From: an uncultured Bilophila sp.
Lineage (GTDB): Bacteria; Desulfobacterota; Desulfovibrionia; Desulfovibrionales; Desulfovibrionaceae
Assembly (NCBI GenBank): GCA_902373525.1
Contig: CABKMN010000026.1
Coordinates: 1-29,827, forward strand
Reading direction: 5' to 3'
DNA length: 29,827 nt
Below the pieces are notes generated by a model. The model ran no database searches and was not told the DNA's origin. It worked only from the letters and a program-made list of their open reading frames with translations. A program made the translations under genes and the position numbers. Positions 16,572 through 22,977 of this stretch are shown one piece after another (position 1 is the first letter of the stretch; the number at the start of each line of letters is the position of its first letter).

Positions 16572-16856
16572 ATGGCGAGATTGACCCCGACGGGGCTTGA
16601 GACGATCACCTATGGACAGCAGGGCTGGAACGCCGTCATTACGGCGAACATGCAGCGCCTGAACACATGGCTGGGGAAGCTGCTCCCGCTGATGGACACC
16701 CGTACGCGGGTGACCGGGGATGTGCCGGTCTGGAACGCCTCATCCGGCGTTTGGGAGGCTTCCGCCGTCGTGCGCGACCTTCAGGACGAGCTGGAGGCCC
16801 TCAGGGCCCGCGTCGCCGTGCTGGAGGCGGTCGGGACGCAGGGAGAGGCATCGTAA
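16572..16856 (+). CDS. Small phage protein with C-terminal coiled coil
   Basis: 94 residues, ATG 16572 behind AAGGAG (16561-16566). The N-terminal half (MARLTPTGLETITYGQQGWNAVITANMQRLN) resembles short structural tail or fibre-base proteins found after the tip gene in several phages. The C-terminus (DLQDELEALRARVAVLEAV) is a heptad-type coiled coil that could trimerise. It is the last gene of the cassette. No receptor-binding fibre domain, chaperone or lysis gene follows. Role inferred. Confidence 0.6.
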   Translation: MARLTPTGLETITYGQQGWNAVITANMQRLNTWLGKLLPLMDTRTRVTGDVPVWNASSGVWEASAVVRDLQDELEALRARVAVLEAVGTQGEAS

Positions 16857-17217
16857 CGGGCGTACCGATTGGAAGGGAAGAAACTTTCTGAAGAAGGGCG
16901 GCCCCGTGTTTCCTCTTCCCCTCCCCACACCTGCCGGTGCGGCTCGCGTCCCCCCGTCCTCTTCAACGGCTTTTGAGTCTATCGAATTCCTGTTCGGAGG
17001 GAGGGGGGCGGATGAAGGAGGCGGCGCTGTTCCCGCCGTTGAGAGAGGAAAACGGGGAAGGAGCGTTGTGCAGAAGCATGCGTCCGGGATGCCGGAGGCT
17101 TGTACCTCAGAAGGCGGGAGGAACGTGTTTCGGCAAGGCCCGCAGGAGAGGAAGGGCGAGAGCCGGGTGAGGAAAGGTGAAGCCGGACAAGAAAGGCGCT
17201 TGAAGAGAGGCGGAAAT
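16857..17217. other. Right-edge intergenic region of the phage cassette
   Basis: No supported gene. A degenerate palindrome of the intergenic family lies at about 16869-16926: GGAAGGGAAGAAAC faces GTTTCCTCTTCCCC, with TTCT-GA-AGAA retained in the loop region. A 52-codon ORF (17012-17170) with a plausible ribosome-binding site is Arg/Gly-rich and unconvincing. The remaining purine-rich DNA shows no end repeat or attachment site, so the right boundary of phage DNA cannot be fixed. Confidence 0.4.
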
Positions 17218-17222
17218 CAAAA

Positions 17223-17258
17223 ACGGCCTTCCCCGCGTGAGCATTCGGGGAAGGCCGT
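17223..17258 (-). terminator. Intrinsic terminator of tpx
   Basis: ACGGCCTTCCCCG (17223-17235) and CGGGGAAGGCCGT (17246-17258) are a perfect 13-bp inverted repeat with a 10-base loop. On the minus strand the stem is followed by GTTTTTGATTT, a good T-tract. It lies 35 bases after the tpx stop and also separates tpx from the oncoming phage transcripts. Confidence 0.85.
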
Positions 17259-17293
17259 ATTCTCCGTCCGTGGGACGGGGAAAGCGGGCGGCG

Positions 17294-17818
17294 TTATCGG
17301 GCGAGGCAGCCCTTCACGGCGCCGAGGGCGGCTTCGAAATCGACGGAGTCGGTGACTTCCTTGACGATCTGTTCGTAGGCGATGACGCCGTTGGCGCAGA
17401 CGACGAACACGGCGCGGCTGAGGAGACGGAGTTCCTTGATCGCGACGCCGTAGGCGGTGCCGAAGGACAGGTCGCGGTGGTCGGAGAGGGTTTCCACGGC
17501 ATCCACGCCTGCGGCCCCGCACCAGCGGGTCTGGGCGAAGGGCAGGTCGCAGCTGATGGTCAGGATGCGCACGTCGTCGGAGAGCTTGGCGGCTTCGGTG
17601 TTGAAGCGTCGGGTCTGCATGTCGCAAACCGGGGTATCGAGGGAGGGCACCACGCTGAGGACCAGCACCTTGCCCTTGTAGTCGGCCATCGTGCGTTCGG
17701 CGAGGTCGTTGGCGAGCACACGGAAATTCGGAGCCGGATCGCCCACGGAAACGCCTTTGCCGAGCAGGGTCAGCGGGTTGCCCTGAAAGGTGATGACGCC
17801 GGTACGTTCTTCAAGCAT
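17294..17818 (-). CDS. tpx: Thiol peroxidase Tpx (atypical 2-Cys peroxiredoxin)
   Basis: Reduces peroxides in the cytoplasm using thioredoxin as electron donor. 174 residues, normal for the family. Seen: MLEERTGVITFQGNPLTLLG at the start, peroxidatic Cys65 in PSLDTPVCDMQTRRFN, and resolving Cys100 in DLPFAQTRWCG, the diagnostic Tpx motif. An extra Cys90 lies just before. ATG 17818 is chosen because GGAGG lies 5 bases before it; the in-frame ATG 17830 overlaps that site. It is transcribed alone, with its own terminator. The gene fits oxidative-stress defence in an anaerobe. Confidence 0.95.
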   Translation of the reverse strand: MLEERTGVITFQGNPLTLLGKGVSVGDPAPNFRVLANDLAERTMADYKGKVLVLSVVPSLDTPVCDMQTRRFNTEAAKLSDDVRILTISCDLPFAQTRWCGAAGVDAVETLSDHRDLSFGTAYGVAIKELRLLSRAVFVVCANGVIAYEQIVKEVTDSVDFEAALGAVKGCLAR

Positions 17819-17900
17819 AAGAGCCTCCATTCCCTGAACGGGATTGTTGTTCGATGGTGTTGAAGAACGTTACCGCAAACCTGATATGAAGTAAATAGAA

Positions 17901-17940
17901 ATGATTCCTGATTAGAAGAAAATCAGAGAATCAATCATCC
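17901..17940 (-). promoter_or_regulatory. AT-rich inverted repeats upstream of tpx
   Basis: CTGATT (17909-17914) and AATCAG (17921-17926) are perfect 6-bp inverted arms. They are nested in wider imperfect symmetry between ATGATTC at 17901 and GAATCAATCAT ending at 17938. The stretch is strongly AT-rich, about 85-120 bases upstream of the tpx start, which suits a promoter/operator. A peroxide- or metal-responsive regulator of the Fur/PerR type is possible but unproven. No unambiguous -35/-10 pair was found. Confidence 0.35.
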
Positions 17941-18045
17941 CTTTTCCTTATAAGTCCATCGCAGGGAAACGGCCCGCCAGAGTCGGAAAACCTCACAAAA
18001 GGGATTCGATAAACACGAACGTCTTTGAAGGGGAAGGGGGGGGAG

Positions 18046-18083
18046 GGGAAGGGGAAACGTTCTGAAGAACGTTTCCCCTTCCC
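18046..18083 (-). terminator. Palindrome after dsrN, same family as the window-end palindromes
   Basis: GGGAAGGGGAAACGTTCT (18046-18063) and its exact reverse complement (18066-18083) form an 18-bp stem around GA. It begins 15 bases after the end of the dsrN-like gene. Its core (AAACGTTCT-GA-AGAACGTTT) is nearly the same as that of the 1-70 element. Probable 3'-end structure; no T-run follows on the minus strand. Confidence 0.65.
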
Positions 18084-18098
18084 AATCGTTGTGTTCCC

Positions 18099-19682
18099 CT
18101 ATTCCTTCACACCCCGGCAAGCGGCGACAAAACGCCGTGCCCAGTGCGGGACGGCGGGGGCGAACAGGTGGGTGTAGGCGGCGAAGGTGTTGCGGATCAG
18201 CAACCCGTCGCGGCTCCTGAGCGTGTCCGGCCCTTCCGCCGCCAGCCCTTTGGCGCGATGCCCCGGACCGGACATGCCCACACCGGGCGACAGCCGCAGC
18301 GTCGGAGCAAGGTCCCCGAGCGCAACACAGCGCGAATAGTGGAACTCATGCCCCCGCAGGACGGCCCCGACCGGATGGAACGGATTTTCCGCCTCCACGG
18401 TGGCCTCCACATAGCCGAGCCCCTGCGGCTGCGGACGGAACTCCGCCCGCGCCGGAAACAGTCCCGCCATCGGATAATCCTTCCCGTCGATACGCAACGC
18501 CTCGCACAGGATCATGAACCCGCCGCACTCCGCATAGATGGGCATGTTTCGCATCGAGTAGTCCCGGATTTCCGCCAGATGCGGCGAACCGGAGAGCCGT
18601 TCCGGGACCATTTCGGGAAAACCGCCGCCGAGGTACAGCCCGTCGAGCCCGCCGACGGCGGGCCACGGTTCCGGCGAGAGCACGCTCAGCTCCACAAGCC
18701 GCGCCCCGGCCCGGCGCAGCGCCTCGAAATTCTCCTCATAGTAGAACCATAACGCCGCGTCCCGCACATATCCGATGGTCACGGGCCGTTCAGCGGAAAC
18801 GCCGGAGACGAGCCCGCCCGTTTCCGGGGCCGATGCGGCGGAGATTACGGAGTCGGGCTGCGCGCACCGTTCGGTGTCCGTGAGCGTTTCGGAAAGGGGT
18901 GCGGTGCCGAGGGAACGGGGAGAGGCCTCTTCCCAAAACGCATCCGTACAGGCCAGTTCGGGAGCGGACCGGGCGATGCGCTGGACGGCTTCAATGTCGA
19001 GGTGGTTTTCCACCAGCGCGGCAAGGCCGTCGAGGGCCGCAAGCAGTTCGCTCCGGCCCGGCGCGTCCGGGGATTCGTCGTGCATGGAGACGAGCCCCAT
19101 GTGCCGTTCGGGGATGGGGTTCTCCGCAAGGCGCGGGATTTCCCCGAGTACGGGAATGCCGGTGTAGGTCTCGATGCTCCGGCGGATGAGGTCCGCATGC
19201 CGTGAGGAGGCCACCCGGTTGAGGATGACGCCTGCGAGCTTGACGGGTTCGAAGTTCGCCAGACCGGCGACGACCGCGGCGGCGGTGCGGGTCATCTTGG
19301 TGACGGTGAGCGTGAGCAGGACGGGGGCGTCGAGGGCGCGCGCGAGGGTCGCCGTGGAACAGCTTCCTTCGAGGTCGCGTCCGTCGTACAGGCCCCGGTT
19401 TCCTTCGATGATCGCGAGGTCGGCGTCGTCGAACGAGGCGCGGAACAGGGCCCGCAACCGGTCGTCGGACAGGAAATAGGGATCAAGGTTGGTCGGCGTG
19501 CGGCCCGAGGCGAGGCTGAGCCATGCGGCGTCGATGTAGTCCGGCCCTTTCTTGCAGGGCTTCACGCGCAGGCCGCGAAGCGTCAGGGTGCGGGCGAGGC
19601 CGAGCGAAACGAGCGTTTTGCCGCCGCCCCCGGAAAGGCCGGAGACGACGAGGCGGGGGGCCGTGAAAGTCGGTGTGATCAT
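18099..19682 (-). CDS. dsrN: CbiA/CobB-type a,c-diamide synthase, probable siroheme amidase DsrN
   Basis: ATP- and glutamine-dependent amidation of a tetrapyrrole side chain. Seen: an N-terminal P-loop SGLSGGGGKT (14-23), CKKGPDYIDAAW (about 43-54), the NLDPYF motif, and IIEGNRGLYDG. A C-terminal class I glutaminase follows, with YAECGGFMILCEAL (nucleophile Cys386) and the late GHEFHYS motif. The 527-residue length exceeds the usual 450-470; the extra lies in a Ser/Ala/Thr-rich linker around residues 255-300. The family includes cobyrinate a,c-diamide synthase. A CbiA homologue next to dsrABD, as in Desulfovibrio vulgaris, is thought to make the amidated siroheme of desulfoviridin. No other cobalamin gene is nearby, so DsrN is preferred. 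Its ATG overlaps the previous stop (ATGA). Confidence 0.85.
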   Translation of the reverse strand: MITPTFTAPRLVVSGLSGGGGKTLVSLGLARTLTLRGLRVKPCKKGPDYIDAAWLSLASGRTPTNLDPYFLSDDRLRALFRASFDDADLAIIEGNRGLYDGRDLEGSCSTATLARALDAPVLLTLTVTKMTRTAAAVVAGLANFEPVKLAGVILNRVASSRHADLIRRSIETYTGIPVLGEIPRLAENPIPERHMGLVSMHDESPDAPGRSELLAALDGLAALVENHLDIEAVQRIARSAPELACTDAFWEEASPRSLGTAPLSETLTDTERCAQPDSVISAASAPETGGLVSGVSAERPVTIGYVRDAALWFYYEENFEALRRAGARLVELSVLSPEPWPAVGGLDGLYLGGGFPEMVPERLSGSPHLAEIRDYSMRNMPIYAECGGFMILCEALRIDGKDYPMAGLFPARAEFRPQPQGLGYVEATVEAENPFHPVGAVLRGHEFHYSRCVALGDLAPTLRLSPGVGMSGPGHRAKGLAAEGPDTLRSRDGLLIRNTFAAYTHLFAPAVPHWARRFVAACRGVKE

Positions 19683-20110
19683 GTGTTGGTCCGGGAGGGC
19701 GGGAGTTTGAGGGCGGCCCGCGCCTCGTCAAGGTTGGCGGCGGCTGCGGGCAGGGCGTAGCCTTGTCCGAACCGTTCCGCGGTGTGGAGACAGTTGGCGT
19801 GCGCGGCGACGAGCAGCGCGCCGCAAAGGCACGGGAGCCCCAGAATCAGGAGGAAAAACACGAGAAGCGGAATGTCCGTGCCGGGAAAGGGGGCGAGGAG
19901 GATTTCCCGGACATCCGGAAGCAGCAGAAGCACGGAAGGAAGCAGTACGAAATCGATCAGGGGCGTCAGCGCGGTGAGGAACTGCCGGGTGTTGCCCCGC
20001 CCGAGCCAAACGAAACCGAAGGAACGGAGCGTTTCCCCGCCGAACCCGCGGTACCCCGTCGCTTCCTTGCCCGTGTAGGGATGCCGCAGGGTGATGATGT
20101 TATCGGTCAT
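19679..20110 (-). CDS. Small membrane protein, third of three dsr-linked paralogues
   Basis: 143 residues. N-terminal cytosolic-looking part TLRHPYTGKEATGYRGFGGETLRSFGFVWLGRG; two hydrophobic segments (about 50-68 and 84-108); then a short tail with QGYALP and EARAALKL. The same layout and the LRH-x2-TGKE...GF...L...GF...RG pattern occur in the two upstream genes. This pattern recalls small GFSW-type inner-membrane proteins (HrgC-like/uncharacterised), where FFG-x-xPxxFRGD is common. The start overlaps the end of the preceding gene and its stop overlaps dsrN, so it is tightly coupled to dsrN. Function unknown; a link to sulfite reduction is suggested only by position. Confidence 0.72.
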   Translation of the reverse strand: MTDNIITLRHPYTGKEATGYRGFGGETLRSFGFVWLGRGNTRQFLTALTPLIDFVLLPSVLLLLPDVREILLAPFPGTDIPLLVFFLLILGLPCLCGALLVAAHANCLHTAERFGQGYALPAAAANLDEARAALKLPPSRTNT

Positions 20111-20537
20111 CGGAACTTCCCGGAAGATTGAGCGCGTTCCGGGCCTCCTTTTCGTGGATGCCGGGGAGGATTTCGTAGCCTTCGTCCAGCAGCCTGCGGG
20201 TGTACCGGCGGTTGCAGAAGAAAGCGATCAATGTGTCCTGAAGCAGCAGCCCCACGAGGCCCAGCGAGGCGATGAAGGCGTGTCCCGAAATCGTGAGGTC
20301 GCCTATGGGAAGTTCCGTACCGTCAAGAAGTTCCGAGAACGTGGGGACGCCGAAAAAGAGGCCGAAGGCGATGAGGGTCGCTATCGGAGGGACGGTGCAT
20401 TCCATGCCTTCGAGGGGGACGCCGCGTTTGAACCAGATGAATCCCAGAGTCCGAAAGCTGTCCCAGCTGAACCCGTAGTATCCCTTCATTTCCTTGCCCG
20501 TGTAGGAATGCCGCAGCAGAACGTAGTTATCGGACAT
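20100..20537 (-). CDS. Small membrane protein, second of three dsr-linked paralogues
   Basis: 145 residues starting at ATG 20537 with AAGGAG upstream; the frame is open much further up, but that stretch does not look like protein. LLRHSYTGKEMKGYYGFSWDSFRTLGFIWFKRG matches the N-terminus of both neighbours. There are two hydrophobic segments (about 48-66 and 84-108) and the tail RRLLDEGYEILPGIHEKEARNALNL. The tail motif (RRLL-x-GY-x12-A-x-x-x-L) is shared with the first paralogue. It overlaps the next gene by 11 bases. No enzymatic motif. Confidence 0.75.
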   Translation of the reverse strand: MSDNYVLLRHSYTGKEMKGYYGFSWDSFRTLGFIWFKRGVPLEGMECTVPPIATLIAFGLFFGVPTFSELLDGTELPIGDLTISGHAFIASLGLVGLLLQDTLIAFFCNRRYTRRLLDEGYEILPGIHEKEARNALNLPGSSDDR

Positions 20538-21096
20538 GAAAGTCTCCTTGATGTGGGAACACTCTTCGCGGCCCGCGTAAAGGCGCGCACGGGCGGCGTC
20601 GGAGGCGAACGGGATGGTTGTGCGTTTCATCGGGAACGACGGGATGCCCATGTCGTTGTGTTTCATGCGGTCCGGCAGGCTCGTACCCCGGAGAAGAGCC
20701 GGGAGAGCGGCTCGTTTTGCGGACGAGGCGGGAACGAGGAGCGCGAAGGAAATGGGCGTGCCGGGCAATCGGATGCCGCGAATGCTGGAGAAGGCCGGAG
20801 CGCACCGGAGCCGGGCGAGATTCGCCGCAAGCGTCGCCGCATGGAACGGGCTTTTTCCCGTCGCCGTTTTCCCGTGCGGGGATTGCGGAGCCGGTAGGGG
20901 GAGTCCCGTGCCCGCCGAGTCCCGCAGGGGCTTCGCCGGGATGCGGAGGGAACCGGGAAGAGAGGCCGAGACGGGAAGGAAGGGGATATGCCGCCCGCCG
21001 TCGCGCGGAAGGGACGGACAGCGCCGGTTCGGGCGTTGCGTCCGTCCGGGCGGATGGAACCGGCGGGGATGCGGCGTCACGGGCGCGTCCTCGGTT
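20538..21096. other. Gap of 559 bp between the first and second paralogues
   Basis: Long frames are open on both strands but read as arginine-, proline- and alanine-rich translations typical of GC-rich non-coding DNA. No start with a good ribosome-binding site or recognisable motif is seen. A decayed gene or a regulatory leader cannot be excluded. No terminator with a T-run is visible on the minus strand, so transcription may continue through it from the first paralogue. Confidence 0.4.
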
Positions 21097-21393
21097 CTAC
21101 TGGTGCACGCCCAGCACGCGTTTGGCCTCGGCGACCTTGTCCGGCGCGTCGTCGAAGACGTAGCCGCGTTCCAGCAGGCGCGTGGTGTAGACGCGGTTGT
21201 AGAGAAAGGCCCAAATGATCGCGACGATCCAGAAGGAGGAGGCGCTGAGGAGCAGCACGAGTACTCCGGTGAGGAGATCGCCCCGGAAAATTGCGGGAAA
21301 GCCGCTGAAAAAGAGGGTCGTCCAACTGAAGCCGTAAAAGCCGGTCGTGGCGACGCCGGACTGCGTATGTCTGAGTCGAATGGTCTGCGCCAT
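21097..21393 (-). CDS. Small membrane protein, first of three dsr-linked paralogues
   Basis: 98 residues. N-terminus IRLRHTQSGVATTGFYGFSWTTLFFSGFPAIFRGD carries the clearest GFSWTTxFF-x-x-FPAxFRGD motif. A hydrophobic stretch (about 41-66, LTGVLVLLLSASSFWIVAIIWAFLYN) follows. The tail YTTRLLERGYVFDDAPDKVAEAKRVLGV parallels the second paralogue. GGGGAA lies before ATG 21393. It begins 112 bases after the dsrBD stop, beyond three hairpins. Probably an inner-membrane protein with both ends in the cytoplasm or a hairpin topology; function unknown. Confidence 0.75.
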   Translation of the reverse strand: MAQTIRLRHTQSGVATTGFYGFSWTTLFFSGFPAIFRGDLLTGVLVLLLSASSFWIVAIIWAFLYNRVYTTRLLERGYVFDDAPDKVAEAKRVLGVHQ

Positions 21394-21413
21394 GTTTTCC
21401 CCGGAAAAGAAAG

Positions 21414-21497
21414 GGGGAGGGAATCGCTTCCCTCCCCTGAAATCCGTCCCCGCGCCGGAGCGCGGGGACGGGCGGCGGGGGAAAGCCCCCCGCTGCC
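21414..21497 (-). repeat. Three tandem hairpins between dsrBD and the first paralogue
   Basis: In order on the minus strand: an 11-bp GC stem with one G-U-type pair (21497-21486 with 21481-21471); a perfect 12-bp stem CCGTCCCCGCGC with a 4-base CGGA/TCCG loop (21444-21471); and a perfect 10-bp stem GGGGAGGGAA with a 4-base loop (21414-21437). No long T-run follows. Such a series could protect the dsrAB-D mRNA 3' end and reduce, not stop, transcription into the downstream genes. Confidence 0.65.
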
Positions 21498-21504
21498 GTG
21501 TGGA

Positions 21505-22959
21505 CTAGTTTTCGCCTTCGGTACCGGCCTGCTTGCCGGCGCCCTTGAGGCCGTACATGGTCGTGGAGCCGGAAGACCAGTATTCCAGGGCTTCTTCGGA
21601 CACGAGCACGGACAGGACGTTCTTGACGTCGCGGGTGCTCTTGGCGGGGAAGAGTTCCAGGAAGTCCTTGAAGTAGTACTTGGACTTGGCGCCGGGACGG
21701 GCCATCTTGTCCTTGAGGAAGTTGACGACAACGTCCTTGTCTTCGGCGGTGACTTCGGCCGCGGCGGCGGAAGCGTGAGCTTCGGAGCCTTCGTGGATGG
21801 CGAGAGCCACTTCGGAGAACTTGAACTGGGTGCTCTGGCGCCAGGTGTAGTACGCCGGATCGCGGAAGTCGTCGATCAGGTGGTGGGTGAACTCAAGGCC
21901 GGTCAGTTCAAAGAAGGATTCCCAGCCGATGCGTTCGGCCCAGTCGCCCAGGCGTTCGTACTTGTTGGCGTTTTCAGAGTACACTTCCACGATGTGTTTG
22001 ATCGTGTCGGTGAGGGTCTTCCAGCGGGGCGGTTCGTTGGGGATGTAGGCCACGACCACCTTGGAGAACTTGGGCATGGAGATACGGTTGGAAACCTTAC
22101 CACCAACCATCAGGGCCACGCCGTCGCCTTCGCCGTCGGAGATGGGCAGGGCGGGGCACATGGTGTAGCAGTTACCGCAGTACATGCAGCGGTCCTGCTT
22201 GATGGCCACGGAGTTCACCTTCTTGCCGTCGTGTTCGGTCTTGATCGGACGCACGGCGGCGGTGGGGCAAGCGGCGACAGCCAGCGGAATTTCGCAGAGC
22301 TGGTCAACCCACTGGTCGTCGATCATCGGAGGTTTGCGGTGGATACCCACGATACCGATGTCGGAGCAGTGCACGGCGCCGCACATGTTGATGCAGCAGG
22401 CCAGGGAGATGCGCACGGGGGCGGGCAGACGCATGGACTTGAAGTCATCGAACATGGCGTCCATCACGGCCTTCACCGGGCCGGAGGCGTCGGTGGCGGG
22501 GGTGTGGCAGTGCACCCAGCCCTGGGTGTGCACCATGTTGGAGATGCCGGCGCCGGTGCCGCCGATGGGGAACTTGTAGGAACCCGCGGCGAACTTGCGG
22601 GAAGACAGGTCTTCCTTCAGAGCCTTCAGGGTGGCTTCGTCGGTCACCATGAATTCGATGTTGCTGCGAGTCGTCCAGCGAACGTGACCGCCGCAGTACT
22701 TGTCGGCGATGTCGCAGATTTCGCGGATGTGCGTAACGGACATCGTACGGGTGCCGGCGCAGCGCACGGTGTACACCTTATCGCCGGATTCGGCGACGTG
22801 GACGAGCACACCGGGTTCCAGAATTTCGTGGTACAGCCATTTGCCAAAGTTCTTCTTGATGACTTCAGGGAAGAACGAATCGTATTTGCGAGGGCCAATA
22901 TCGGAGATACGGCCTTCCATCGGCTTTTCAGGATTGTAGCCGGAAGAAATGAACGCCAT
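21505..22959 (-). CDS. dsrB-dsrD: Dissimilatory sulfite reductase beta subunit fused to DsrD
   Basis: Residues 1-381 are full-length DsrB, ending in TWRQSTQFKF where free DsrB normally stops. Residues 382-401 are an Ala/Glu/Ser-rich linker, and 402-484 are a complete DsrD winged-helix domain (KSKYYFKDFLELFP, LEYWSSGSTTMYGLKGAGKQ). DsrB cofactor residues are visible: Cys151, Cys188, Cys189, Cys193 for the siroheme-linked cluster region, and a ferredoxin motif C258-X2-C261-X2-C264-X3-C268. DsrD stimulates sulfite reduction by DsrAB in sulfate reducers. The fusion is the published feature of Bilophila wadsworthia desulfoviridin. ATG 22959 follows GGGAGA, 18 bases after dsrA. No frameshift or stop interrupts the junction. 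Confidence 0.97.
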   Translation of the reverse strand: MAFISSGYNPEKPMEGRISDIGPRKYDSFFPEVIKKNFGKWLYHEILEPGVLVHVAESGDKVYTVRCAGTRTMSVTHIREICDIADKYCGGHVRWTTRSNIEFMVTDEATLKALKEDLSSRKFAAGSYKFPIGGTGAGISNMVHTQGWVHCHTPATDASGPVKAVMDAMFDDFKSMRLPAPVRISLACCINMCGAVHCSDIGIVGIHRKPPMIDDQWVDQLCEIPLAVAACPTAAVRPIKTEHDGKKVNSVAIKQDRCMYCGNCYTMCPALPISDGEGDGVALMVGGKVSNRISMPKFSKVVVAYIPNEPPRWKTLTDTIKHIVEVYSENANKYERLGDWAERIGWESFFELTGLEFTHHLIDDFRDPAYYTWRQSTQFKFSEVALAIHEGSEAHASAAAAEVTAEDKDVVVNFLKDKMARPGAKSKYYFKDFLELFPAKSTRDVKNVLSVLVSEEALEYWSSGSTTMYGLKGAGKQAGTEGEN

Positions 22960-22977
22960 GGTAATTCTCCCTTCTCT

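Noticed and set aside
17012..17170. 52-codon ORF after the last phage gene
   Set aside because: Plausible ribosome-binding site, but the product is short, Arg/Gly-rich and featureless in purine-rich DNA.
18099..19682. Calling this gene a cobalamin enzyme (cobB/cbiA) outright
   Set aside because: No other cobalamin gene is nearby and it lies in the dsr operon, so siroheme amidation is the better fit; the reaction is still not proven by sequence alone.
20538..21096. Extended minus-strand frame upstream of the second small membrane gene (to 21731)
   Set aside because: Pro/Arg/Ser-rich, no motif, overlaps the dsrBD end and the first paralogue out of frame; the ATG at 20537 has its own ribosome-binding site.
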